A stretch of DNA of 64,000 nucleotides from Acidisoma silvae. GTDB taxonomy: Bacteria; Pseudomonadota; Alphaproteobacteria; Acetobacterales; Acetobacteraceae. The translations under genes and the position numbers were made by a program. Location of the stretch: the NCBI RefSeq assembly GCF_020618775.1, contig NZ_JAESVB010000015.1, forward strand, positions 39,090 through 103,089. Direction: 5' to 3'. A model generated the notes under the pieces. That model worked only from the letters and a program-made list of their open reading frames with translations, searched no databases and had not been told where the DNA came from. Below, in pieces: positions 42,510 through 52,257 of this stretch. Every line of letters starts with the position of its first letter. Positions within the stretch are counted from its first letter, which is position 1.

Positions 42510-44795
42510 ATGCAGGATGAGAATTTTCAGCGGTCACATATCGAGGCGCATAAGCCTCGTCATGTTGTGATGAAGCCCACAATCGATCCCGTCGCGGCGA
42601 TCGAGCCGGTGGCTGTGCCGTTTGGACGCCTTGGCGCCATTCTGCGCAGACGGGCCTGGATTATCATCGTCGCTTTGGTCGTCTGCGTCGGCGGCGCCTT
42701 CGCGGCCGTCCAGAAAATGCCGAAGCAATACACGGCCGAAGCCTCTCTCATTATTTCGCCGCAGCGCACGCAGGTGAGCGACCTTCAGGCGATCTCGAAC
42801 GACGCCGAAGACACCGAAAGCCTGATGCGCACGCAGATCGACATCCTGAGCTCGCCGTCGCTGGCGCTCGGCGTTGTACAGGCCCTCAACCTGACGCAGG
42901 ATCCTGAATTCCAGCCCCATGTCGGCGGCATTGGCGACAAGGTGCAGGCTTTCCTCGCCAAGCATCATCTGGTCAAGCCGATCGTCAACCAGCCTCTGAG
43001 CCAGACCGACAAGGAACTGATCGCCTCCGCCATTCTGAGCGGCAAGGTGAGCTTCACCAACCAGCCGCATTCCCGCCTGCTCGGCATTGGCGTGACGACG
43101 CTCGACCCGGTCGTCAGCGCGAATATTGCGAATGAGCTCGCGAAGCAGTTCCTCGCCTTTGAGGTCAACGCGAAATACGCGGCGATGCAGCGCGCCCATG
43201 ACTGGCTGCAAGGCCAGATCGGGTCGCTCGCCAGTGAAGTCCAGCAGAAGGACAATCAGGTCGAAGCCTATCGTGTCGCCCATGGTCTGGCCGAGGCATC
43301 GCCCTCCTTGCAAAGCAGCACCAGCGGCCCGCAGGACCAGACCGTCAACCGCCAGCAGCTTGACGCGACCAGCACCGAGCTTGTCCAGGTCTCCCGCGAC
43401 CTGAGTGAAAAGGAAGGCGCATTGGCGCAGGCGCAGGCGGCCCTGAAAGGCCATGTCTCGCCCAGCGATCTGCCTGCCGTCCTGGCTTCCCCCGTCATCG
43501 CGGAACTGGTTCAGGAATCTGCGGTCGCTTCGGCGCGTGCCAGCGAACTCGGCGCGACCCTCGGCGCCGCCAATCCCGACCTGCAATCCGCCCGCGCCCG
43601 CGCCGCCACCCTGGATGGCCAGATCCGCACGCAGATGGCCGCGATCACCCGCAGTCTTGCCGTGCAGGTCCAGGCCGCACGCGACCAGAAAGCCAGCCTG
43701 CAGGCCCAGCTCGACTCCCTGCGCGGCGCCGTCGGCAACGAAAATGCAGCGACCCTTGCCCTCAACACGCTCGTGTCGCAGGCACAGGCGACCCGCAGCC
43801 TGTATGAAAGCTTCCTGACCCGCGCCGCTCAGCTGGCCAATGTCGCAGGCATTCAGGAAGCGGATGCCTCGCTGGTGTCCAGCGCGGAACCGCCGCTTGG
43901 GCCGTCTTCGCCGAAGCGCACGCGCATCCTTGCGGTTGCAGTTCTGCTGGCGGTTGCCATCGGCGTCGGCATTGCGATCCTGCTCGAGCGTCTGGGCGGC
44001 GGCTTCAGCCGGCCGGAAGAGGTCGAAAGCGTCCTCGGCCTGCCGCTGCTGGGCATGCTGCCGACCGTCGAACGCGTCAGCAGCCGCAAGCAGCCTTTCC
44101 TGAGCCGTGGACGCGGGGCCGCGGACATCGCGATGACCGCGTCGCTCAATCGTCTGCGCGGCCAGATGCGCGTCCTGGGCGACGCGCGGCCGCAGCTGCT
44201 GATGGTGACCTCGTCCCTGCCGAAGGAAGGCAAGACCGTGTTCTCGGCCAAGCTGGCGCAGAACATGGCCGCCGCCGGCTGGCGCGTTCTGCTGCTGGAA
44301 TGCGATTTCTGCCGCCCCTCCCTCGCCGGGCATCTGGGTCTGACGGAAGGACCGGGCCTGTGTGAAATCCTCTCGGGCCTTTCGCTCGGCGACACGCAGA
44401 AGCTGGTGCGCCACCCGGAAACCAACCTGGACGTCATTCTGGCCGGCCGTGCCGACCATGACAGCCAGGAACTGCTGGCCTCGGCCCGCATGCAGGGCCT
44501 GCTGGCCGATGCCCGCAGCCGCTATGACGTGATCATTCTGGATACGCCGCCTGTCCTGCCGGTCGCGGATGCGCTGGTTCTCGGACAGAATGTCGACCAG
44601 ACCATTGCCGTTGTGCAATGGGAAAAGACGCCGCGCGATGCGGCGAAGGACACCATCCGGCTGCTGCGCGACAGCCATATTCCGGTGATGGGTGTCATCC
44701 TGACGCAGGTCAATCAGAAAAAGGCCGTCATGGCCGGTGGGCGGATCTCGTACCCCTTCCGGCATTACGAAGGCTATACCCCGACGGGCGCCTGA
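42510..44795 (+). CDS. Polysaccharide co-polymerase and tyrosine autokinase, Wzc/GumC type (761 aa)
   Basis: The N-terminal transmembrane helix (IIIVALVVCVGGAFAAV, about 50-70) begins a Wzz-type domain (AEASLIISPQRTQVSDLQAI), followed by a long helical/coiled-coil periplasmic part (about 230-460) and a second membrane helix (ILAVAVLLAVAIGVGIAILL). The cytoplasmic BY-kinase has Walker A SSLPKEGKT (about 570), Walker A' LLLECDFCRP and Walker B VIILDTPP; the end RISYPFRHYEGYTPTGA is a short Tyr cluster for autophosphorylation. It controls chain length and export. Start: ATG 42510. Confidence 0.9.
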   Translation: MQDENFQRSHIEAHKPRHVVMKPTIDPVAAIEPVAVPFGRLGAILRRRAWIIIVALVVCVGGAFAAVQKMPKQYTAEASLIISPQRTQVSDLQAISNDAEDTESLMRTQIDILSSPSLALGVVQALNLTQDPEFQPHVGGIGDKVQAFLAKHHLVKPIVNQPLSQTDKELIASAILSGKVSFTNQPHSRLLGIGVTTLDPVVSANIANELAKQFLAFEVNAKYAAMQRAHDWLQGQIGSLASEVQQKDNQVEAYRVAHGLAEASPSLQSSTSGPQDQTVNRQQLDATSTELVQVSRDLSEKEGALAQAQAALKGHVSPSDLPAVLASPVIAELVQESAVASARASELGATLGAANPDLQSARARAATLDGQIRTQMAAITRSLAVQVQAARDQKASLQAQLDSLRGAVGNENAATLALNTLVSQAQATRSLYESFLTRAAQLANVAGIQEADASLVSSAEPPLGPSSPKRTRILAVAVLLAVAIGVGIAILLERLGGGFSRPEEVESVLGLPLLGMLPTVERVSSRKQPFLSRGRGAADIAMTASLNRLRGQMRVLGDARPQLLMVTSSLPKEGKTVFSAKLAQNMAAAGWRVLLLECDFCRPSLAGHLGLTEGPGLCEILSGLSLGDTQKLVRHPETNLDVILAGRADHDSQELLASARMQGLLADARSRYDVIILDTPPVLPVADALVLGQNVDQTIAVVQWEKTPRDAAKDTIRLLRDSHIPVMGVILTQVNQKKAVMAGGRISYPFRHYEGYTPTGA

Positions 44796-44801
44796 TCATT
44801 C

Positions 44802-46253
44802 ATGGGCATTACCTTACTCGGCGTCGTGCTGCTGCCGCTTGGAATGATCTGGGCCACCAACCCGGTTCGCCTGCTGCAGCTGGCCTTTGTCACCGCCATT
44901 TTCGGGGCCGGCGCTGCCGTGCTGCTTGGCAGTTTCGGGCTGCCGCCGGCGCTGGTGCCAGGGCTGATTTTCGTCACCTATGTCTGCGCGCAATATGCGC
45001 TGGGCATGCGCTACAGCGGCGAGGCGCAGGTCTTCAAGACTTTGACGCCTCTGATCGCCCTGCTGGTCTATGCCATTCTGTCGATCTTCTTTTTGCCGCA
45101 GGCTTTCCAGGGCCGCATCATGGTCTGGCCGCAGAGGCCGGATCTGCTCAATCCCGGCTATGTGCCGCTGACCTTCACCTCGGGCAATGTCACGCAGACA
45201 CTCTATCTGGCGCTCTATTCCGTGGTCGCCATCTGCGCCGGGCTATTGGTCACACGGGGCAATTTCCTCCATATGGCGCTGCTGCGCGCCTATCTGCTCG
45301 GGGGCTATGCGGTCATCGGCATCACCTTCTGGGATTTCGCCTATCGCGTCGCGCATGTCCCCTTTCCGACAAGCGTCTTCTACTCGAACCCGAACTGGGC
45401 CATCGTCAATCAGGCTCTCGGTCCGGTGCCGCGCATCCAGGCGAGCTTCTCTGAACCAGCCGGCCTCGCCTTCTATCTGTCCGGCCTGTTCTTCTGCTGC
45501 CTATGGCTGAACGCGAAAGGCCGCCGGATCATGCGGGTGGATATCCTGCTGATCCTGTCGATCTTCGCCATGCTGCTGTCGACCTCGACGACCGGTATCC
45601 TGACGCTGGCCGCCGGCTTTCCGCTGATGATCGCTTTCTCCACGATCTCAGGAAACACCGCCGCAATCGCGCGCTTGTTCAAAAAGGGCGTCAGCCTGGC
45701 CGTAGTCGGCGTCGTCATCGTCGGACCGCTGCTAATCCTGGTGCCCTCTCTCCAGAACGCGATCAACGAGGTGTTGACATCAACCCTCTCGAAAGGGGAC
45801 AGCGACTCCTACGCGGAACGCAGCGGGCTTGATAGCGCGGCCATGGGGACGCTGGCACAGACGGACGGTCTGGGCGTCGGCTGGGGCAGTTTCCGGTCCT
45901 CCAGCTTCGTGCCCGGCATGGCAGCCAATGGCGGCGTCTTCGGCTTGCTGATGGTTGCGCTGCTGGTCTGGCAGGTGACCGCCCTGATGCGCCGCGCCGG
46001 TCGCCACAATCCAACGCATCCCGGCAATGTCGTGCTGGACGGTTTTGGCGCAGCACTCTGCGGCCAGCTGGCGGCTGCCCTCGTCTCCTCCCCCACGATC
46101 GGCGATATCGCCTTCTTCCTGCAACTCGGCTGCGTGGCCGGAACGGCCGCCCGCATGCTGAAGGACGGCCGCCCGGTGCCGAGTTTCGCGCGCCCGGCCG
46201 ATCAAGCGGCGAGAATGGCTGACGATCGCGTCACAGAAAGCAGTTACGCATGA
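44802..46253 (+). CDS. EPS polymerase-like membrane protein, Wzy/O-antigen ligase type (483 aa)
   Basis: About ten to twelve hydrophobic segments with a large periplasmic loop (about 115-190: LPQAFQGRIMVWPQRPDLLN...) and the late motif LGVGWGSFRSSSFVPGMAAN typical of the Wzy/WaaL class. It probably polymerises EPS repeat units in the inner membrane. It lies 6 nt after the kinase stop and overlaps the next glycosyltransferase by ATGA, as expected for a Wzx/Wzy-dependent system. Confidence 0.75.
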   Translation: MGITLLGVVLLPLGMIWATNPVRLLQLAFVTAIFGAGAAVLLGSFGLPPALVPGLIFVTYVCAQYALGMRYSGEAQVFKTLTPLIALLVYAILSIFFLPQAFQGRIMVWPQRPDLLNPGYVPLTFTSGNVTQTLYLALYSVVAICAGLLVTRGNFLHMALLRAYLLGGYAVIGITFWDFAYRVAHVPFPTSVFYSNPNWAIVNQALGPVPRIQASFSEPAGLAFYLSGLFFCCLWLNAKGRRIMRVDILLILSIFAMLLSTSTTGILTLAAGFPLMIAFSTISGNTAAIARLFKKGVSLAVVGVVIVGPLLILVPSLQNAINEVLTSTLSKGDSDSYAERSGLDSAAMGTLAQTDGLGVGWGSFRSSSFVPGMAANGGVFGLLMVALLVWQVTALMRRAGRHNPTHPGNVVLDGFGAALCGQLAAALVSSPTIGDIAFFLQLGCVAGTAARMLKDGRPVPSFARPADQAARMADDRVTESSYA

Positions 46254-47344
46254 AGACCGCGCCCGTCTATGTGAACGGACGATACCTGACCCAGCCAGTG
46301 ACCGGCGTGCAGCGCTTTGCCGCCGAAATCGTGCGTGCCATCGACGGCCTGGTTCTGAGCGGCGAATGGCCCGCGACGACCCTGCTGACCCCGCCCATGG
46401 ATGCCGCCGCTCCGCCGCTCAGCGACACCGCCGGCCTGACGCTGCCGGCGCGTACCGTCGGGCGCCGCCAGGGGCAAATGTGGGAACAGATCGACCTGCC
46501 GCGCGCCGCACGTGGCGGCACGCTGATCAATCTGGGCAATACCGCCCCGCTGCTGAGCGGAAGCGGCCAGATCATCGTCATCCATGACGCGGGCGTGTTC
46601 GACACGCCCTATTCCTATTCCTGGAAATTCCGTCTCTGGTACAAAGGCTTGCAGCATGCGCTGGCACGCATGGGCACGCGCATCGTCACCGTTTCCGAGT
46701 TTTCGCGGCAGCGCATCGCCGCCAGCCTCGGCATCGATCCGGCGCGGATCGCCGTGATCTACGAGGGCGCGGACCATATCAAACGCATCGCGGCGGACGA
46801 GACGGTGCTGGCGCGCCATGGATTGACGCGGGGCGGCTACGCACTGGTTGTCGGCAGCCGCGCCGCCCACAAGAACCTCTCGGCACTGGAAGGCGTGGTT
46901 CATGCGCTCCGCAAACGCGGCATGGTGGTCGCCATGACGGGCGGCGGCAATCGCGCTGTCTTCCAGGATACCGCCGATCAGGCCGCCTTCTGCCAGCTTG
47001 GCCGCGCCAGCGATGCCGAATTGCGGACGCTGTATGAAAACGCCGCCTGCCTGCTGTTCCCGTCGCGTTACGAAGGCTTCGGCCTGCCGCCGGTGGAAGC
47101 GATGATCTGCGGCTGCCCTGTCATTGCGACGCGCGGTGGCGCGGTGGAAGAGATTTGCGGCGAGGACGCGCTGTATTTCACCATGGACGATCCGGCCTCC
47201 CTGGTCGGCGCCATCGAGCGACTGCTGGATGAGCCCGGACTGCGCGGCGATCTGTCCGCACGCGGCCTGCTGCGGGCGGAAAAGCTGAGCTGGCTGGCTT
47301 CCGCCCGGCTGCTGGGCGATGTCACGCGACGGATTGCCGCATGA
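46250..47344 (+). CDS. GT4-type glycosyltransferase, EPS (364 aa)
   Basis: GT-B fold enzyme: N-terminal MKTAPVYVNGRYLTQPVTGV, mid-region RAAHKNLSALEGVVHALRKR and C-terminal PSRYEGFGLPPVEAMICG (EX7E) with a donor-site CPVIATRGGAVEE. Very similar enzymes start with VNGRFLTQxxTGVQRFA and often act as mannosyl- or related transferases in EPS loci. ATGA overlaps at both ends, first with the polymerase and then with the lytic transglycosylase. Confidence 0.85.
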   Translation: MKTAPVYVNGRYLTQPVTGVQRFAAEIVRAIDGLVLSGEWPATTLLTPPMDAAAPPLSDTAGLTLPARTVGRRQGQMWEQIDLPRAARGGTLINLGNTAPLLSGSGQIIVIHDAGVFDTPYSYSWKFRLWYKGLQHALARMGTRIVTVSEFSRQRIAASLGIDPARIAVIYEGADHIKRIAADETVLARHGLTRGGYALVVGSRAAHKNLSALEGVVHALRKRGMVVAMTGGGNRAVFQDTADQAAFCQLGRASDAELRTLYENAACLLFPSRYEGFGLPPVEAMICGCPVIATRGGAVEEICGEDALYFTMDDPASLVGAIERLLDEPGLRGDLSARGLLRAEKLSWLASARLLGDVTRRIAA

Positions 47345-48123
47345 GCCGCCTGTCCTTCAAGCTTCTGTCCCTGCTGGCTGCCGCGGCGGGCGCTGCCGCC
47401 GCCGCGCCCTGGGCCGCGACCTCCGCGCAAGCGGGCCTGCTGGACCGTACCGTCGACGCCGCTCATGTCTGCGGCGACGCGGTGCAGGCGGCGGAGACGC
47501 AATACACCCTGCCCTCGGGCCTGCTTTTCGCCATCAGCCAGGTGGAATCCGGCCGGCCGCCGGCCGAAGGTGCCGCGCCACGCCCCTGGCCCTGGACGGT
47601 GCAGGCCCAGAACCAGAGCCATTTCTTCCCGACCAAGGCCGCCGCGATCAGCTGGGTGCAGCAGGCGCAGGCCCAGGGCATCACCTCCATCGACGTCGGC
47701 TGCATGCAGGTCAATTTGATGTATCATCCGGCCGCCTTCCGCACCCTGTCGGATGCCTTCGACCCGATGCATAATGCCAATTACGCGGCGCGCTTCCTGA
47801 TCTCCCTCCATAGCCAAACGGGGGACTGGACCAAGGCGGCCGGTTACTATCATTCTCAGACGCTGGCGCTGGCTATCCCCTACCGCCAACGTGTGGAAGC
47901 GCTGCTGAACGGCCAGACTGTGACGCTGTCGCCTCAGGATAGGAAGTTGCAGGAATTGCAGACGGCCTGGAATGCGACGCAGGACGGCACGACCGCCGCG
48001 CCGGTAGCGATGCCGTCCGGTGACCTGACCGGGAACTGGAGCGGGCTTGTGGCGCGGCCTCCGACCCGAACGGCGCGGCGCTATCGCCATTCCGGACCAA
48101 TTATGCTTAGCGATGCGCATTGA
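47341..48123 (+). CDS. Lytic transglycosylase, SLT-fold (260 aa)
   Basis: A signal peptide (residues 1 to about 31, ending TSAQA-G) precedes a lysozyme-like domain: catalytic Glu E69 in LLFAISQVESG, and CMQVNLMYHP, NANYAARFLI and GYYHSQ motifs of family 1 SLT proteins. It probably opens peptidoglycan so that the export machinery can span the wall. The tail (about 200-260) is low-complexity and basic. Overlap with the GT gene suggests it belongs to the EPS operon. Confidence 0.82.
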   Translation: MSRLSFKLLSLLAAAAGAAAAAPWAATSAQAGLLDRTVDAAHVCGDAVQAAETQYTLPSGLLFAISQVESGRPPAEGAAPRPWPWTVQAQNQSHFFPTKAAAISWVQQAQAQGITSIDVGCMQVNLMYHPAAFRTLSDAFDPMHNANYAARFLISLHSQTGDWTKAAGYYHSQTLALAIPYRQRVEALLNGQTVTLSPQDRKLQELQTAWNATQDGTTAAPVAMPSGDLTGNWSGLVARPPTRTARRYRHSGPIMLSDAH

Positions 48124-48184
48124 CCTTGCGTCTTTGTGCTGCACATCTCAACCTCTTGCACAAAACTCGAACCGGGCGGTGGCC

Positions 48185-48787
48185 ATGACGAACCCTCTTT
48201 CTCCCATCCTGTCCGTATCGCGAGGTGCCGCTTGGCGCCTGCCGATGATCGGCCTCACCGCCTGTCTGGCGCTGTCGGCCTGCGCGCCCGGTTCCGGCCT
48301 GCCGCCGCTGCCGCAGACCACCGTGTCTAACTACACGCTGGGCACGGACGAAGAAGTCCGCGTGGTCATCTTCGGCCAGACGCAGCTGACAGGCCGCTTC
48401 ACCATTAACGACCGCGGCACCATCTCGATCCCGCTGCTGGGCGACGTTCCGGCCAAGGGCAAGACCACGGACCAGCTGGCGCAGCTGATCGCGAGCGATC
48501 TTGAAGCACGGAAGCTGCTGAACAATCCCAGCGTGACTGTCGAAATCACGAAATACCGGCCGGTCTTCATTCTCGGTGAAGTCATCAAGCCGGGTCAGTA
48601 TCCCTATGAGCCGGGCATGACGGCGCTGACCTTGGCAGCCGTCGCCGGCGGCTTCACCTATCGCGCCGAGACTCAGGATTTCTCGATCCTGCGCAAGGAA
48701 AACGGCCACACGATCGAAGGCAAGGCACCGCGTGGCGCCGATATCCAGCCGGGCGACGTCGTCACCGTGTTCGAGCGCTATTTCTGA
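48185..48787 (+). CDS. Polysaccharide export outer-membrane lipoprotein, Wza/GumB type (200 aa)
   Basis: A lipobox LSAC (C33) ends a lipoprotein signal peptide. A Poly_export domain follows (LGTDEEVRVVIFGQTQLTGR ... TISIPLLGDVPAKGKTTDQL) and an SLBB domain (PVFILGEVIKPGQYPYEPGM). The short length fits GumB-type OPX proteins, which form the outer-membrane part together with a separate beta-barrel. Start: ATG 48185. A strong terminator follows, so it is the last gene of this transcript. Confidence 0.9.
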   Translation: MTNPLSPILSVSRGAAWRLPMIGLTACLALSACAPGSGLPPLPQTTVSNYTLGTDEEVRVVIFGQTQLTGRFTINDRGTISIPLLGDVPAKGKTTDQLAQLIASDLEARKLLNNPSVTVEITKYRPVFILGEVIKPGQYPYEPGMTALTLAAVAGGFTYRAETQDFSILRKENGHTIEGKAPRGADIQPGDVVTVFERYF

Positions 48788-48807
48788 GACAAGGCCCCGC
48801 AGTTACA

Positions 48808-48847
48808 TAAAAACCCCCCGCAGGCGCAGGCCTGCGGGGGTTTTTTA
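48808..48847. terminator. Strong rho-independent terminator, usable both ways
   Basis: A CCCCCCGCAGGC/GCCTGCGGGGG-type GC-rich stem flanked by A and T runs. It lies between the Wza gene and the convergent beta-barrel gene, serving both directions. Confidence 0.85.
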
Positions 48848-48868
48848 TGGTTGATGCGGCAAGGCGCG

Positions 48869-50272
48869 TCAGAGCGCGAAGCGCAGTGTCAGCATGAGGA
48901 CATTTTGCGTATAGGCGCCGCTGACCTGTTCCGTCGTCGCCGTATTGCCCGGCGTCACCGCGCTGCTGGGCGCGTTCTGATTGGTGAAATCGTCATTCAG
49001 CGACAGCTGCATCGTGCGATTGAGCAGCCAGGTCACGCCACCGCCGATGCTTTCGCTGGTCTGCGTGCCGGACTGGAAATAGGCAATGTTCTGCACGCTC
49101 AGGCGGCCTTCCAGCAGCACGTTGCGCTTCAGCTCATAGTCACCGACGATGCGCGCCTGGTTCTGGATATAGCCGTTGCTGCCTTCGACATCCGTATCCT
49201 GAACCGAGCGCGACAGGTTGCCGACGACCGTCAGAACCGGGTCCGGCGACCAGACAACCTGACCGGCGATGACCGGCACGGTTTCGCTGCCATACTGGGC
49301 TGCCGCGAAGGTTGTATGTTCGACGCCGACAAGAAAGGAATAGCGCCACACGCTTGCGGGCTGATAGTCAAACCCCGCCAGGACCATGCCGCTGGTGGAG
49401 TTATTGTCGATCTGTCCGGCAGTCTGATTGTAATAGTTCGAACCGCTGCCCCGCGCGACCAGCAGCAAACCGGTGCCCCCGGTCAGGGCATAGCGCGTGA
49501 CCACGCCGCCGGCGATCACATCCCTATCCAGATAAGACTGGCTCGACTTTACACCATTGTTGGTGATGTCGCCGGAGCGATAGACGCTAAAGTCGATCGA
49601 CGGCGTGACGGTCAGGCGGCCGAAATTGAAGTCGTAGGAAATCTCGCCCGAATCGGTGATGTCTTCCGTCGGCTGCTCTGAACTGGCCGCGCCGATCTGG
49701 GTGCCAAGCTGATAATAGACCGAGTGGGAATAGGTCGCGCGCAGCTGACCGCCCGCTATGGTGTAGCCGCCGCCGATGCCGACGTTCCAGTTCGTGAAAT
49801 TGTCCACCGGCAGCTGAAAAAAGCTGGAATGGTCGAAGCCCACCGTTGCCTGCAGGCTATTGCGCTCCCAATCCGACTGGCCGGTGATGCTGCCCCTCGT
49901 ATCCGTGCCCCAGCTTCCTGTATTGCTGCCGGCCGTGCCATTGACATTGGTATTGTCGAAAATCGACTGGTCAAGCTCCGGGTTTACCGTGAAGCCGCCC
50001 AGCTGGACGCCCCCTTGCTCATATTCCGGTCGCGCCCTGGTGAGGACCGTCACACCCAGATTCTGGTCATACCCGTAATTCCCGGTGGGAAAATAAGCGT
50101 CCGCCGTGACCTGAGCATGGGCCGGCATCGCCCAGGCCACCAGGCCGGAGCCCAGGACAGGGAGCATCCAGGCGCGCGGCCCGCTGAAAAAGCGGCGGGA
50201 GGAACTGGGCAGGAATGACTCTATCAAGGAACGATCCGTCAGAAAGGCCGTGTTGCGGAAATAGTGCGGCAA
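48869..50272 (-). CDS. EPS outer-membrane beta-barrel protein (467 aa)
   Basis: A signal sequence (about 1-53, ending AMPAHA-Q) precedes a protein rich in alternating aromatic/polar strands (DNFTNWNVGIGGGYTIAGGQ, TRYALTGGTGLLLVARGSGS, QSLNDDFTNQ-like), ending in a strand VLMLTLRFAL without a canonical C-terminal Phe. The style matches the BBP2_2 family encoded in EPS loci, which works with short OPX proteins to pass polymer across the outer membrane. It is on the opposite strand to the rest of the locus. Confidence 0.75.
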   Translation of the reverse strand: MPHYFRNTAFLTDRSLIESFLPSSSRRFFSGPRAWMLPVLGSGLVAWAMPAHAQVTADAYFPTGNYGYDQNLGVTVLTRARPEYEQGGVQLGGFTVNPELDQSIFDNTNVNGTAGSNTGSWGTDTRGSITGQSDWERNSLQATVGFDHSSFFQLPVDNFTNWNVGIGGGYTIAGGQLRATYSHSVYYQLGTQIGAASSEQPTEDITDSGEISYDFNFGRLTVTPSIDFSVYRSGDITNNGVKSSQSYLDRDVIAGGVVTRYALTGGTGLLLVARGSGSNYYNQTAGQIDNNSTSGMVLAGFDYQPASVWRYSFLVGVEHTTFAAAQYGSETVPVIAGQVVWSPDPVLTVVGNLSRSVQDTDVEGSNGYIQNQARIVGDYELKRNVLLEGRLSVQNIAYFQSGTQTSESIGGGVTWLLNRTMQLSLNDDFTNQNAPSSAVTPGNTATTEQVSGAYTQNVLMLTLRFAL

Positions 50273-50850
50273 GTTGCGGCTGGCATGGCGAAAGCAAAAC
50301 CGAAGGTCGATATCCGACGGACCAGACCAGCATCATGATACGCGATCATAACGCAGCGCTGTAGCGCCGTACGGGGCGAATTTGCACGTGCCGTCGGCCG
50401 CCGACAAGGCTTGCGCCAGTGAGATTTCCCGTAACAAGCCAGTCTCGGTCGATCCTACAGGAACGTGATGGGCATCTGACGGATGCCGCCCCCGCCTTTC
50501 GGCAGAAACCCGCAACAACCCCATACGCCTAAAGGGTTAATCCTGACTTTTGCTGCGGTGCAGCGTACGCCTATCGGGCCAGGCCTGGGGGAACGTCTCT
50601 GCTGTTCGATGCTGCACTGCCGCACCAGCCGGCCGGGAGATGCACCGGCGTCATCCCTCTGGATGAAGGCCATCTCAAATCAGACGACGCGCCGCTACCC
50701 CTATAAGCCTCGCACTCCACCAAATTGGCAGCCTCTCAACTTTGCCCCGCGGCAGTAAATTTGTCCGCATTCGCAATCGTAATTTCCCAGGGGGGTCGCT
50801 TGTCACTTTTGAAGGGTCATCCCACGTCTCAACTTGTGGTGGAAGATCAA
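50273..50850. other. Divergent promoter region
   Basis: About 580 nt between the beta-barrel gene and the initiating transferase. It should hold promoters in both directions. It contains a TTG start option for the transferase at 50800 with AGGGGGG upstream. No other gene is convincing. Confidence 0.4.
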
Positions 50851-52257
50851 ATGAGCTTTTCGCCGCAGGTGCGACCGACTTTTTCGCCAATGACGAGCGC
50901 CGTATCCTTTGTTGCCGTCGATGTTATGTCGGCGGTAGTGGCAGAGGCCATTGTCTGCGGTGCCGTCCTGCTATTCGCAGGCAAGCCGCCCGCGACTCTG
51001 CAAAGCGTGTTGCCAAATTTCATTAACGTGACAGTGATCCTGGCAATCGCGATCGTTTATTTCGCCGTGCGCGGACGCTACACCAACCGGACGCCGTTCT
51101 GGACCGAAGCGAGCCAGATTTTCGGCGTCTGCGGCTGGGCCGTCGGCGCCTATATCCTGGCCGGCGTGCTGGACCACGAAATTCGCAACCGCCTGTCGGG
51201 CCTGGCCGCTTTGGCGCTGTTCCCCTTTCTGGCGACCTTCGCGAATTCGGTGGTCAAGTCGGTCCTGGTGCGCATGGGCACCTGGCGCCTGCCGATCGTT
51301 CTTGTCGGTGCCGGCGACGCGGCCATCGCGGTCGAAGCGGCGCTGGCCTCCGACCCTGGCCTTGGCTATGCAATCGTCAGCCGGATCGATCCGCAGCGCG
51401 TCGTGGCGCAATCCAACAGCTCTTTCCTGTTGAGCATTCTCGAACGCCACCAGGCCGCCAAGGTTCTTTTCGCCCTTGACGACGACAGCGCCTTGCAGCG
51501 GCAGCTGATCGACACCGCGCTGCGCGACAAGGTGCCCTTCTCCATCATTCCCGGTCCGCAGGCCATGCCGGCGCTGGGCTGGCAGACGACGCGCTTCTTC
51601 AGCCATGACGTGGTGATGCTGAGCTACAAGCATAACGCCCATCGCAACCTGTCGCAGAGCGTGAAAACCGCCATCGACGTGATGGCCGCCATGGTGCTGC
51701 TGGTCCTGTCCAGCCCCATCTTCCTGCTCGCCTATCTGTTCAACCTCTTCTCCGACGGTCCGCTGTTCTTCGCGCATTCCCGCCTCGGCATCGGCGGCAA
51801 GATGTTCCCCTGCATGAAGTTCCGCACCATGGTGGTGGACGGCGACAGCGTGCTGAAGGAAGCCCTGGCCCGCGACCCCGAGATGAAGGCGGAATGGGAT
51901 CTGACGCAGAAGCTGCGCCACGACCCCCGCGTAACCCCCTTCGGCCGCTTTCTGCGCAAGACCAGCCTGGATGAACTGCCGCAGCTGCTCAACGTTATTC
52001 GCCGGCAGATGAGCCTGGTGGGTCCGCGTCCGATCGTGCAGAGCGAAGTGCGCTTCTACGGCGAAGATATCGCCCATTACTACAACACCCGCCCCGGTGT
52101 GACAGGTTTGTGGCAAGTCAGCGGTCGCAGCAATACGACCTATGCCCGCCGCGTCCAGCTTGATGTATGGTATGTCAATAACTGGAGCGTCTGGCTGGAT
52201 ATCACCGTGCTTCTGAAGACTTTGCCGGCGGTGCTGGCACGCACGGGGGCCCATTGA
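50851..52257 (+). CDS. Initiating polyprenyl phosphosugar transferase, GumD/AceA type (468 aa)
   Basis: Four N-terminal membrane segments (first about 18-48, SFVAVDVMSAVVAEAIVCGA), a central Rossmann-like part (LPIVLVGAGDAAIAVEAALA), then a fifth helix and a C-terminal catalytic domain (MKFRTMVVDGD, TSLDELPQLLNVIRRQMSLV, VGPRP, RPGVTGLWQVSGRSNTTYAR). It adds the first sugar-phosphate to undecaprenyl phosphate, starting EPS repeat synthesis. I start at ATG 50851 with GGTGGAAGA upstream; a TTG at 50800 would give 485 aa, close to GumD. Overlaps the glycoside hydrolase by 4 nt. Confidence 0.92.
   Translation: MSFSPQVRPTFSPMTSAVSFVAVDVMSAVVAEAIVCGAVLLFAGKPPATLQSVLPNFINVTVILAIAIVYFAVRGRYTNRTPFWTEASQIFGVCGWAVGAYILAGVLDHEIRNRLSGLAALALFPFLATFANSVVKSVLVRMGTWRLPIVLVGAGDAAIAVEAALASDPGLGYAIVSRIDPQRVVAQSNSSFLLSILERHQAAKVLFALDDDSALQRQLIDTALRDKVPFSIIPGPQAMPALGWQTTRFFSHDVVMLSYKHNAHRNLSQSVKTAIDVMAAMVLLVLSSPIFLLAYLFNLFSDGPLFFAHSRLGIGGKMFPCMKFRTMVVDGDSVLKEALARDPEMKAEWDLTQKLRHDPRVTPFGRFLRKTSLDELPQLLNVIRRQMSLVGPRPIVQSEVRFYGEDIAHYYNTRPGVTGLWQVSGRSNTTYARRVQLDVWYVNNWSVWLDITVLLKTLPAVLARTGAH

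Noticed and set aside
42534..44765. A 743-codon minus-strand frame antisense to the tyrosine-kinase gene
   Set aside because: Its translation is Arg/Gln/Gly/His-rich without domains, while the plus strand encodes a complete Wzc/GumC-type protein.
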